Of a stretch of DNA of 64,000 nucleotides, positions 1 through 8,134 are shown piece by piece. The notes under the pieces are model-generated. The model saw only the letters and a program-made list of their open reading frames with translations. It did no database searches and had not been told where the DNA came from. The translations under genes and the position numbers were made by a program. The DNA comes from Micromonospora radicis (lineage in GTDB: Bacteria; Actinomycetota; Actinomycetes; Mycobacteriales; Micromonosporaceae): assembly GCF_003583405.1 (NCBI RefSeq), contig NZ_QXEC01000025.1, positions 1 through 64,000 on the forward strand. Reading direction: 5' to 3'. Each line of letters opens with the position of its first letter. Within the stretch, counting starts at the first letter, position 1.

Positions 1-175
1 CCTTGCCCGGGATGCCCGGCTCGCTCGACACGGCGTGGAGACCTGTCGTCGTGGCAGTTCAGTCGGATGCCGATCCGGCGCTCGGACCGACTGCCGGATT
101 TAGGTGGTGATGCGAGGATCCGGTCGGCTGCTCACGTCGGCGCGAGAAGGCGCCGTGCGGCGGCGTGTGACGCGG

Positions 176-748
176 TCATCCCACCTGGAAGCCGTCCAGG
201 TTGTCGATCACGGCCACCGGGGTTCCCCGCTTCGCGCAGGCGGCGGGTACCGGCACGTAGCGTCCGGGCGGAAAGCCCTCGGTCATCGGCGCCTCTGAGT
301 AGCCGCCACCGCCGCTGAAGGTGTCGCCGACGGTCACCGCACCGGTGCCGGGTACGTCCACGCCGACCCGGCCGTTCGTGAGCAGGGTGACACCGGGCGG
401 CCAGACTATGACGGACTCGGGCTCTCCGGCGGAGCGTACGACCAGACATCCGCCCTCGCCCACGGCGAGCCGGCCACTGATCAGGGCCTGCCGTGCGCCT
501 TCGGCACCGGCGACCAGGGTCCGGAACTTCTCGCCGTGCAGAACCTGAGCCTTTCCGCTGGTCGGAACCGGCTTCGGAGCGGCTCCAGCTGCCGATGGCG
601 TGGCCGACGCGTCCGCTGGTGCCGGCGATGCGACGGGCGCTTGCCCGGCGCTGGGCGGCGGCTCGGTGGACACGGGCGGTGGAGGGCTCTCGGCACAGCC
701 GGCCAGTGCGATCAGCAGGGTCGCGACGATCGCGCCGATCCGGAGCAT
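176..748 (-). CDS. Secreted lipoprotein of unknown function
   Basis: 190 residues starting at ATG 748. The N-terminus is a clear lipoprotein signal peptide: a short basic start, a hydrophobic run and the lipobox LIALAGC, with Cys18 as the likely lipidated residue. A Pro/Ser/Ala-rich linker of about 40 residues follows, then a small globular domain of about 120 residues with no motif I recognise (it contains a VVRSAGEPESVIVWPPG stretch). It probably sits on the outer face of the membrane. It is divergent from the next gene and has no obvious partner. The call as an exported lipoprotein is firm; the function is unknown. Confidence 0.75.
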   Translation of the reverse strand: MLRIGAIVATLLIALAGCAESPPPPVSTEPPPSAGQAPVASPAPADASATPSAAGAAPKPVPTSGKAQVLHGEKFRTLVAGAEGARQALISGRLAVGEGGCLVVRSAGEPESVIVWPPGVTLLTNGRVGVDVPGTGAVTVGDTFSGGGGYSEAPMTEGFPPGRYVPVPAACAKRGTPVAVIDNLDGFQVG

Positions 749-1136
749 GACTTAAGTACAACCGATCCAGCAGCGTGATGGTGAGGGCAGAGGCCCGCAA
801 CAGCAGACCGGCAGGCCAGATCAGGTACGTCGCCACCAGGCAGGTAGAGCCGTACGCCAGCCGTCACACAACGCGACCTGCCGACTTCGGAGTCCGCCAC
901 TTCAGAGTCAGCTGGCTTCTGACCGGCCCGGATCTTCCTCTCGATGTCGAGCAGGCCGAAGGAGCAGTTTGGTCGGCCATCTGCCTGCACCTGACGTGGC
1001 ACCCGTACGTGAGGAGTCGTGTCACGCCGATCGAGAGGGGCACCACGTGCCGGACGTCGTAGACCGCACGAGGATCGTGCGGGCCGCCAGCTTGCGATCC
1101 TTCCGTTCGAGGCTCAGGTCCAGGAAGGACCGGGCG
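749..1136. other. Intergenic region between divergent genes
   Basis: About 390 bases between two divergent starts. Open frames here are short, overlap each other and have no recognisable motif or ribosome binding site. It should hold the promoters of both neighbours, but I found no convincing -35/-10 pair. Confidence 0.4.
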
Positions 1137-1613
1137 GTGGTCTCGATGCAAGAAGGCGGCATCCGGCAGGCGCAGCGGAATCTGGAGTACGAGCTGTTGG
1201 CGGTCAAGAACGGTGGTGGTCTCACCGTCGGTGAGCAGATGGCCATCGACGATCTGGTCCGGCGGCTCGCAGATCACGAACGGCGGCGGCCGGCGTTGAC
1301 GGCGCCGCTGAATCCGACCGGGCGGCCGAGGAAGGTCGGGGGCCCGGTCGACGCGGCGGAGGGCAAGCGCGCCTATCTGGCCGGCATCGTTGCTGAGTTT
1401 CCCGAGCTTCAGCGCTACCACGAGCGGCTGCCGTCGCTCCGGGCGGCGGCGAGCGGCTCGGTCGAGCCGGCCACCGCGGCGCGCTCCCGCTCCGCGGCCG
1501 CCGCACTGCGGTCGCCGGACCTCGTCGAGCGCCAGCTGAGGTACGGGCCGGCGCCGGCGGGCGCCTTCCCGACGCCTTCGGCGCGGCGTCGAGCCGTTGC
1601 CCGGGCCCGGTAG
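1137..1613 (+). CDS. Small hypothetical protein, stop codon inside a tandem repeat
   Basis: 158 residues from GTG 1137, chosen because AGGAAGGA (1122-1129) lies 7 bases upstream; ATG 1146 is an alternative. The first 45 residues look like an amphipathic helical domain (MQEGGIRQAQRNLEYELLAV, then a VGEQMAIDDLVRRLADHERR helix). The rest is basic and rich in Ala, Arg and Pro. I do not recognise a family. The TAG stop (1611-1613) lies inside the first copy of a 20-bp tandem repeat, so the 3' end may have been reshaped by repeat expansion. Coding potential is moderate. Confidence 0.5.
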   Translation: MVSMQEGGIRQAQRNLEYELLAVKNGGGLTVGEQMAIDDLVRRLADHERRRPALTAPLNPTGRPRKVGGPVDAAEGKRAYLAGIVAEFPELQRYHERLPSLRAAASGSVEPATAARSRSAAAALRSPDLVERQLRYGPAPAGAFPTPSARRRAVARAR

Positions 1614-1720
1614 GGCGGAGCCGGGCCCGGTAGGGCGGAGCCGGGCCCGGTAGGGCGGAGCCGGGCCCGGTAGGGCGGAGCCGGGTCGGGTAGGGCGGAG
1701 CCGGGTCCGGTAGGGCGGCG
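1601..1720. repeat. Six-copy 20-bp tandem repeat
   Basis: Exactly six adjacent 20-base units, CCGGGCCCGGTAGGGCGGAG. Units 1-4 are identical; unit 5 has two substitutions and unit 6 has two. Each unit contains the GC palindrome CCGGGCCCGG followed by TAG. The array lies between the convergent gene ends at 1613 and 1733 and supplies the stop codon of the upstream gene. Confidence 0.95.
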
Positions 1721-1732
1721 GGACCGGCCAGG

Positions 1733-3316
1733 TCAGCGGGCCGGGCAGCGCTTCCCCTCGGCGGGGACGGTCAGGTCGATCAGGTACGCGTCGACGGCCT
1801 CGGTGATGCAGGCGGTCTGCGGATAGGCGGTGTGGCCCTCACCCTCCCAGGTGAGCACCCGGCCGACGCCGAGCATCTCGGCCAGGGCCGGGGTCTGCTC
1901 GTACGGGGTGGCGGGGTCGCCGGTGGTGCCGACGACGAGGATCGGTGGGGCGCCGTCCGCGCGGCCGGTGGGGTAGGGGTCGCTGCCGCCGGGCCACTCG
2001 GTGCAGGAGATCAGGCCGACCGCCAGCGCCGGACCGAACAGCGGGTACTGCTGGCGCCACTGGGTCTGCAACTGGCGGATCCGCTCCAGGCTGGGCCGCT
2101 CCTCCTCGTCGGCGCAGTTGATCGCGGTGTTGGCGTCGAAGAGGTTGGTGTAGCGGCCGTTGGCGTCGCGGTCGGCGTAGTTGTCGGCCAGGCGGAACAC
2201 GCCCTGCGGGTTGCCGCCCTCCAACTGGTCGATCGCGCGGGCCAACTCCTGCCAGCCGGATTCGGTGTACAGCGACGAGATGACGGCGTAGAACACCCAA
2301 CCCGCGGTGGCCTCCCGGCCGTCGGCGGAACGGGCCGGTGACACCTTGGCCTTGTCGATGGCGGAGATGACCGCGGCCCGCGCGTCGGGCGCGATCGGGC
2401 AGCGGGCGGCATTGGCCGCGCACCAGCGGGTGAAGTTGTCGAAGGCCCGTTCGAAGCCCTTGGCCTGCCCCTCCGAGCCCTCGATCAGCCCCTGGCGGGG
2501 GTCGACCGCGCCGTCGAGCACCAGCGCCCGGACCCGAGCAGGGAACAGCTGGGCGTACGTGGCGCCGAGCAGGGTGCCGTACGAGTAGCCCAGGTAGCTG
2601 AGCTTCTCGTCGCCGACCGCCGCCCGGATGGCGTCCATGTCCCGGGCGGCCTGCTCGGTGCCGTACAGCGGCAGTTGGTCGCCGTACTTGTCGCCGCAGC
2701 CCTGGCCGATGCGCCTGCCGAGGGCGACCAGGTCGTCGAAGGACTCCTGGCTCTGCGGGTCGGGGTCGAAACCGAAGACGGCGTCGAGGTCGGCGTCGGA
2801 GATGCACTCCACCGGGCTGGACCGGGCCACGCCCCGAGGGTCGAAGCCGACGATGTCGAACCGTTCCAGGATGCTGTCGGGCAGCCCGCCGTACTGCTCG
2901 CCGAAGGAGAGGTAGACGGCGGTGTCCACACCCGAGCCGCCGGGGCCGCCCGGGTTGACCAGCAGCGAACCGATCCGGTCGCGTTGCTGGGTGGAGCGGG
3001 CCCGGATCAGCGAGATGTCGAAGGTCTGGCCCGCTCCCGGGCCGGCCGTGGCGCCGCCACCACCGGACCAGTCCCGTGGCACCTGGACGCGGGCGCACTC
3101 GTACCGCATCTGCGGTGCGCTCCGCCCGACCAGTTCGTCGGCCACCTCCGGGCAGGGCTGCCAGTTCGGTGCCGCGCCCGGTGGCGTGGCCTCGCGCTCG
3201 GCGTCGGTCCGCGGCGCGAATGCCGGCATGGTGCAACCGGCGGCGATCACCGCGGCGGCGGTCAGGCCGGCCAGGGTGAGCCGCCGGCGGCGGATCCGGT
3301 CGGAAGTACGGGTCAC
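1733..3316 (-). CDS. Secreted tripeptidyl-aminopeptidase-like alpha/beta hydrolase
   Basis: 527 residues. The N-terminus has a twin-arginine-like/basic stretch and a lipobox (AAAVIAAGC), so it is an exported lipoprotein. The alpha/beta hydrolase fold follows: oxyanion-loop region NPGGPGGSG, nucleophile elbow GYSYG (catalytic Ser), Asp in VGTTGDPATPY and His in EGHTAY, the last two in a C-terminal TAP-like domain. This matches actinomycete SlpD/SlpE and TAP-type exopeptidases, which release N-terminal peptides from extracellular proteins. Length is typical (about 500-540). It appears monocistronic. The exact substrate cannot be read from the sequence. Confidence 0.9.
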   Translation of the reverse strand: MTRTSDRIRRRRLTLAGLTAAAVIAAGCTMPAFAPRTDAEREATPPGAAPNWQPCPEVADELVGRSAPQMRYECARVQVPRDWSGGGGATAGPGAGQTFDISLIRARSTQQRDRIGSLLVNPGGPGGSGVDTAVYLSFGEQYGGLPDSILERFDIVGFDPRGVARSSPVECISDADLDAVFGFDPDPQSQESFDDLVALGRRIGQGCGDKYGDQLPLYGTEQAARDMDAIRAAVGDEKLSYLGYSYGTLLGATYAQLFPARVRALVLDGAVDPRQGLIEGSEGQAKGFERAFDNFTRWCAANAARCPIAPDARAAVISAIDKAKVSPARSADGREATAGWVFYAVISSLYTESGWQELARAIDQLEGGNPQGVFRLADNYADRDANGRYTNLFDANTAINCADEEERPSLERIRQLQTQWRQQYPLFGPALAVGLISCTEWPGGSDPYPTGRADGAPPILVVGTTGDPATPYEQTPALAEMLGVGRVLTWEGEGHTAYPQTACITEAVDAYLIDLTVPAEGKRCPAR

Positions 3317-3349
3317 GAGCGAGCCTCCGTGATCGGTTCGATCGCCAGG

Positions 3350-4462
3350 CTACGCGGAGCCGGACCCGGGCCCGACCGCCACCGCCGGATCGCCCCGCAG
3401 GACCTGGTCCACGTCGAACCGGACCGGCCGGTCCAGCTGGTCGTACCGGCAGGAGCGCGGGTCACGGTCGGGCCGCCAGCGGACGAACCGGGCGGTGTGC
3501 CGGAACCGGTCGCCCTCCATCGCGTCGTACGCCACCTCGACCACCAGTTCGGGGCGGACCGGCTCCCACTCCAGGTTCTTGGTGCCGGTCCACCGGCTGA
3601 CCCCACCCGGGATGCGTTGGCCCCGCTCGTGGTCGCCGTGCACCCACGGGTGCTCCGCGCCGACGTCGCGGTAGGGGGCCAGTTCGTCCAGCAGCTCGGC
3701 ACGGCGGGCCATGGTGAACGAGGCGCTCACGCCGACGTGGTGCAGTAGCCCCGCCTCGTCGTAGAGGCCGAGCAGCAGCGAGCCGACCACCGGGCCGGAC
3801 TTGTGCCAGCGGAACCCGGCGACCACCACGTCGGCGGTGCGGCCGTGCTTGACCTTGTGCATGAGCCGCTTGCCCGGCTCGTACGGCAGGTCGGCCGGCT
3901 TGGCGATCAGCCCGTCCAGCCCGGCGCCCTCGAACACGTCGAACCAGCGGCGGGCGGTCTCGGCGTCGGTGGTGACCTGGGTGACGTGCACCGGGGGGGT
4001 CACCCCGCCCAGGGCCTGCTCCAGCCGGGCGCGGCGGGTCGGGTAGGGCGCGTCGAGCAGGCTCTCGTCGTCGAGGGCGAGCAGGTCGAAGGCGACGAAG
4101 TCGGCGGGGGTGGTCTCGGCGAGCAGCTTCACCCGGGAGGCGGCCGGGTGGATGCGCTGGCCCAGCAGCTCGAAGTCGAGCCGGGGTGCGGCGTCCGGGC
4201 CGTCGCGTCGGATCACGATCAGCTCGCCGTCGACCGCGCACCGCGTCGGCAGCTGCCGGCGGGCCTGCTCGACCACCTCCGGGAAGTAGCGGGTCATCAG
4301 CTTGCCGCCCCGGCTGGCCAGCTCCACCTCGTCGCCGTCGCGGAAGACGATGCAGCGGAAACCGTCCCACTTGGGCTCGTAGGTCATCCCCGGCCCGGTC
4401 GGAATCGACGCGACGCTGCGGGCCAGCATCGGTTCCACCGGCGGATTGATCGGCAGGTCCAC
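3350..4462 (-). CDS. ATP-dependent DNA ligase (LigC/LigD ligase-domain type)
   Basis: 370 residues from GTG 4462, chosen because the product then begins VDLPINPPVEPMLARSV like mycobacterial LigC; the frame stays open upstream to 4684 without family-like sequence. Nucleotidyltransferase motif I is EPKWDGFR with the adenylated Lys, motif III/IIIa lies around VDGELIV, motif IV is GLDGLIAK and motif V is MHKVKHGRTADVVV. A C-terminal OB-fold domain follows. Such ligases seal nicks or breaks in end-joining or base-excision-type repair. No Ku or primase gene is nearby, so this is the stand-alone form. Start is moderately certain; function is firm. Confidence 0.88.
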   Translation of the reverse strand: MDLPINPPVEPMLARSVASIPTGPGMTYEPKWDGFRCIVFRDGDEVELASRGGKLMTRYFPEVVEQARRQLPTRCAVDGELIVIRRDGPDAAPRLDFELLGQRIHPAASRVKLLAETTPADFVAFDLLALDDESLLDAPYPTRRARLEQALGGVTPPVHVTQVTTDAETARRWFDVFEGAGLDGLIAKPADLPYEPGKRLMHKVKHGRTADVVVAGFRWHKSGPVVGSLLLGLYDEAGLLHHVGVSASFTMARRAELLDELAPYRDVGAEHPWVHGDHERGQRIPGGVSRWTGTKNLEWEPVRPELVVEVAYDAMEGDRFRHTARFVRWRPDRDPRSCRYDQLDRPVRFDVDQVLRGDPAVAVGPGSGSA

Positions 4463-4597
4463 GGCGTCAGTCAACCAGACGGCACCGACACCGGTGCGGC
4501 AGATCACTGCCGGCGGGTGGGTGGCGTGTCCGCCGATGGTTCGTTCCGGCCGTACCGGGCGGATCAGAGAACCGCAGGTCAGAGCTACTTTCGCGGG

Positions 4598-4810
4598 ATG
4601 GCGGAGTGGGTCTGCGGATGCTGTGGGCGCTGGCGGGTCAGCGTCGAGTTGATCCGCGGCCGGTACCTGTACCGGCTGGTCCACCGTTATCCCCGCCGCT
4701 TCGGCGGCGGCAGCAACGTGCTCGGCGAGGTGGGTTCGGTGACCGAGTTGGAGGCGCTGCTGCGGCGGCTCAGCCCGGTGAGCCTGGCCGACCCGCGCGA
4801 GGCTGCCTGA
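4598..4810 (+). CDS. Small hypothetical protein with N-terminal CxxC
   Basis: 70 residues from ATG 4598. It begins MAEWVCGCCGRWRVSVELIR, a CxCC cluster followed by a basic beta-rich stretch, and ends with a likely amphipathic helix (VTELEALLRRL). The size and the early cysteines suggest a small metal-binding or nucleic-acid-associated protein, but I do not recognise a named family. It lies between the divergent ligase gene and the convergent glycosylase gene. Codon use is typical of the genome. Confidence 0.55.
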   Translation: MAEWVCGCCGRWRVSVELIRGRYLYRLVHRYPRRFGGGSNVLGEVGSVTELEALLRRLSPVSLADPREAA

Positions 4811-4822
4811 GGCCGGTCGTCC

Positions 4823-5740
4823 TCAGAAACGGGCGAACGAGCGGATCGGGGCGCGCGGGCCGAACCTCGGTGCCTGGACGCCCGCGGCCTCCAGCAGCCG
4901 GCAGACCCGGCCACGGTGGCCCCGGAACGGCTCCAGCAGCTCCAGCATCCGGGCGTCGTCGGCGCGTGCCTCACCGGCCAGCGCCCAGGCCACCGTGTTC
5001 GGAACGTGGAAGTCGCCGACGCTGACCGCGTCCGGGTCGCCGTAGGCGACGCGGACCACCTCGGCGGCGGTCCACCGGCCCACGCCCGGTATCGCCCGCA
5101 GCACCCGGCTCGCCTCGGTGGAGTCGGCGCAGCGTTCCAGCCGGTCGGCGGTGGCGGCGGCGCGGCGCAGCGTTTCGGCCCGGCGCTGCTCCACGCCGAA
5201 GGGATGGAACAGCCAGTACGGTGCCGCCGCGATCGCCGCCGGCTCGGGCGGCAGCAGCAGACGTACCGGTCCGGGTGCCGGCGCTCCGAAGTGGCGGACC
5301 GTGGCCGCGTAGGCCCGGTATGCCTCCTTGCCGGTGACCTTCTGTTCCAGGACCGCCCGCAGCACCCGGTTGAAGACCAGGCCGGTGGCCGGCATCCGCA
5401 GCCCGGCGTGCTGCGCGGCGAGCCGCGCCACCACCGGATTGGTCGCGGCGAGGGTGGCGAAGCCGGTCAGGTCGTCGCGCAGTCCGGCGATCGCGTCGGC
5501 GCGCTCGACCAGCCACCCGCCACCGGGGCCGTAGCCCTCGGCGACCAGCTCGCCACCGACCGGACGCAGGGCGAGGGTGGCCGGTCCGTCCGGGGTGCGG
5601 GCGGCCCAGAACAGCGCGTCGGCCACGATCCGGGCGCACGGGTCGTACGGGCTGAAGGTCAGCGGTCGGACCGACGCGACCAGGCGGAAGCCGGGCGGTG
5701 GACGTAACGTCCTGCTCGCCGTGGGGTCGGTGTCGGTCAC
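4823..5740 (-). CDS. DNA-3-methyladenine glycosylase / HhH-GPD protein (AlkA-like)
   Basis: 305 residues. The C-terminal half holds the helix-hairpin-helix GPD core: IPGVGRWTAAEVVRVAYGD is the hairpin and VSVGDFHVPN contributes the expected catalytic Asp. The N-terminal half has the AlkA-like beta domain. The enzyme would excise alkylated or damaged bases to start base-excision repair. It lies next to a DNA ligase gene (transcribed the same way, with the small gene between), so the two may share a repair role; that is inference. Confidence 0.85.
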   Translation of the reverse strand: MTDTDPTASRTLRPPPGFRLVASVRPLTFSPYDPCARIVADALFWAARTPDGPATLALRPVGGELVAEGYGPGGGWLVERADAIAGLRDDLTGFATLAATNPVVARLAAQHAGLRMPATGLVFNRVLRAVLEQKVTGKEAYRAYAATVRHFGAPAPGPVRLLLPPEPAAIAAAPYWLFHPFGVEQRRAETLRRAAATADRLERCADSTEASRVLRAIPGVGRWTAAEVVRVAYGDPDAVSVGDFHVPNTVAWALAGEARADDARMLELLEPFRGHRGRVCRLLEAAGVQAPRFGPRAPIRSFARF

Positions 5741-6145
5741 GGCCTCACTCTGCCACTCCGGCCGCCCGCCCGACGATCCGACTCGTTTCCGGCGAGTGCC
5801 CGGACACTTCCCGGCTAACTTCCGTTCAGGTGCCCGACCAGCCGAACGGCCAGGATTAATCGGTCATGTCACTCGTGTAACGCCCTTATCGGGCGCAGTT
5901 TCAGAAGCGCCGAACGTAATGCCCGGCGTCTTTACTGTTCCGTCGATGAAGCCGCTGCTAGGGTCCGTCCTGCGCAGGCCCGGCACTCCTGCGCACCACG
6001 GGGAGCTGTGCAGAAGGGCACGTACGGATGACGACTGCAATGCATGGTCTGTCGGGCAGGGCCCATTCGGGCATTCCGTTTCGCGGACGTCGTCACTGAT
6101 CCGGTTGCCAGTCTTGGTGACCGTCCGAACTCCACGGCCTGTCCA
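5741..6145. promoter_or_regulatory. Divergent intergenic region upstream of the glycan operon
   Basis: About 400 bases, locally less GC-rich than the flanking genes (around 5850-5960), between the glycosylase start and the first Stealth gene. It should hold the operon promoter. A TAGGGT at 5959-5964 fits a TAnnnT -10 box but lacks a good -35. A small hairpin CGCCC-TTAT-CGGGCG lies at about 5880-5894. No gene is convincing here. Confidence 0.35.
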
Positions 6146-8074
6146 ATGATCGCGTTGCGTGCGTACCGTCTGCTTCCGTCCGCCGTCCGGCGCCGGCTGT
6201 TGCACCTCCTTCCCGCGCACCGTCGGCTCAGCCTGGTGCGCTCCCTCACCCGGTCCCGCCCGGCGCCCACCGCCCATCCGGTCGGCGCGCGGGTGACGGT
6301 CACCGACGACGGTGTCCGTACCGAGGCCGAGGTGGTCGCGGCGGCGACGCCGTTGCAGATGTGGCACCGCAACCTGACGGCCGTGACGTCCGCACTGGAC
6401 TCCGCCGGCATCGAGTACCACTGCCTGCGCAACGACGACTACCTGCGCAGCTCGGTGGCGGTGCTGGCGGAGCAGCGGGACGCGGTACGTCGGCTGGTCC
6501 GTACCGCGCCGGCACTGGCCGGTGCCCAGGTGCGTACCGTCGAGGTGCAGCCCGGACGAAACCAGCCGGACCTGGCGCCCACCGAGGTGACCCAGGTCTG
6601 GTTCCCGGTCACCGACGTCCGCGCGGACGTCGTGCTGGGCGCCCGGTTCGCCTGCGAGATCGAGCTGTGGACCCGGGTCGGCGAGGTGGTACGCGCGCCG
6701 CGGCACAACGCCGTGATCGACGAGGCGCCGGCCCGCGCCGAACCGGTCCGCGTCGCCGCCGCCCTGCTCAGCCACTTCGTACCCGAGGCCGACGACCACA
6801 CCTACGGCACCCGCCGCGACCTCGCGGTCCGCGCACCGGACCGGGTGGGTTTCCCGATCGACGCGGTCTTCACCTGGGTGGACGGCTCGGACCCGGAATG
6901 GCTGGTCCGCAAGCAGCAGGCGCTGGGCGGCCCCGACGACCCGCGGCACGCGGTGGCGGCGAACACCTCGCGGTACCACAACCGTGACGAACTGCGGTAC
7001 GCGATGCGCGCGCTGCACAGCTTCGCGCCCTGGCTGCGGAAGATCTTCCTGGTCACCGACGGTCAGCTGCCCAGCTGGCTGGATCCGCGTCATCCTATGA
7101 TCACGGTGGTCACGCACGCCGAACTCTTCGCGGACCTGGGCGGGCTGTCGTCGTTCAACTCGCACGCCATCGAGTCCCGGTTGCACCGCATCGACGGGTT
7201 GGCGGAACACTTCCTCTACCTCAACGACGACGTCTTCCTCGGCCGACCGCTGCTGCCGACCCACTTCTTCCACGCCAACGGGATCGCCAAGTTCTTCCTC
7301 TCGCCCGCCCAGTTCGGCCTGGGTGAGGCGAAGTCCAGCGATCCGCCGGTCAACGCGGCCGGCAAGAACAACCGCCGGCACATCCAGCGGCAGTTCGGCG
7401 TGACCATCACCCAGAAGATGAAGCACACCCCGTTCGCCCTGCGGCGCAGCATCATGGCGCAGATCGAGACGGTGCTGCAGGCGGACGTGACCGAGACGGC
7501 ACGGCACCGGTTCCGTCACCCCGGTGACCTGTCCATCCCGTCGTCGCTGCACCAGTACTGGGCGTACCTGACCGGGCAGGCGGTACCGGGCGACATCGAG
7601 TACGAGTACGCCGACCTCGGCCATCCGTCGACTCCCGCCCGCCTGGCCGAACTCTTGGCCCGCCGGCACCGTGACGTGTTCTGCCTCAACGACACCGACT
7701 CCGATCCCCGGGCGTTCGCCGAGCAGGAGCGGATGCTCGCCGACTTCCTACCCCGCTACCTGCCGTTCCCCGCGCCGTTCGAGCTGCCCGACGACGAGGT
7801 GGCCGAGCGTCGCAAACTCGGTGCCAGCGCCCTGTGGCGCGACCGGGGCAGGGACCGGACCGGTGGACCGGTCGACGCGGCGACGACGCCGTCGCTGCGG
7901 ATCAGCAGGCAGGTGGATGCGACCACCGTGCCCGCACTCCGGGTCGGTCCCCGACTCGACGCGCCCACCCTGCCGTCGAGCCGGCGTGCCACCGGCCGCG
8001 TCGACCGCGGGTCCGGCGGTCTGCCGGCGGCCACAGAGTCCGCCACTCGCCAGGGGCGGTCCGAGGGTGACTGA
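6146..8074 (+). CDS. Stealth family hexose-1-phosphate transferase (paralogue 1)
   Basis: 642 residues from ATG 6146, the first start that gives family-like sequence; no good SD is seen. Residues about 55-230 form an N-terminal domain shared with the two other Stealth proteins here (LTAVTSALDSAGIEYHCLRN). Stealth conserved region 1 is IDAVFTWVDGSDPEW, CR2 surrounds the LRYAMRALHSFAPWLRKIFL stretch and FNSHAIES, and CR3/CR4 include LYLNDDVFLG and the C-terminal HRDVFCLND. Stealth enzymes transfer sugar-1-phosphate from a nucleotide sugar, making phosphodiester-linked surface glycans. The last 100 residues are a low-complexity Thr/Arg/Ala tail not seen in the other two copies. Confidence 0.88.
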   Translation: MIALRAYRLLPSAVRRRLLHLLPAHRRLSLVRSLTRSRPAPTAHPVGARVTVTDDGVRTEAEVVAAATPLQMWHRNLTAVTSALDSAGIEYHCLRNDDYLRSSVAVLAEQRDAVRRLVRTAPALAGAQVRTVEVQPGRNQPDLAPTEVTQVWFPVTDVRADVVLGARFACEIELWTRVGEVVRAPRHNAVIDEAPARAEPVRVAAALLSHFVPEADDHTYGTRRDLAVRAPDRVGFPIDAVFTWVDGSDPEWLVRKQQALGGPDDPRHAVAANTSRYHNRDELRYAMRALHSFAPWLRKIFLVTDGQLPSWLDPRHPMITVVTHAELFADLGGLSSFNSHAIESRLHRIDGLAEHFLYLNDDVFLGRPLLPTHFFHANGIAKFFLSPAQFGLGEAKSSDPPVNAAGKNNRRHIQRQFGVTITQKMKHTPFALRRSIMAQIETVLQADVTETARHRFRHPGDLSIPSSLHQYWAYLTGQAVPGDIEYEYADLGHPSTPARLAELLARRHRDVFCLNDTDSDPRAFAEQERMLADFLPRYLPFPAPFELPDDEVAERRKLGASALWRDRGRDRTGGPVDAATTPSLRISRQVDATTVPALRVGPRLDAPTLPSSRRATGRVDRGSGGLPAATESATRQGRSEGD

Positions 8075-8134
8075 CCCGTCCCACCCACGGATCGCATCAT
8101 CGACCCTGTCGGTCGAATCGACGAAGGAAGTCCT

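Noticed and set aside
67-318. Short plus-strand open frames at the window start
   Set aside because: They overlap the lipoprotein gene on the other strand and are Arg/Pro-rich noise without a ribosome site.
5864-7669. A 600-codon minus-strand open frame
   Set aside because: Antisense to the first Stealth gene, Val/Gly/Arg-rich with no motif; a shadow of GC-rich coding DNA.
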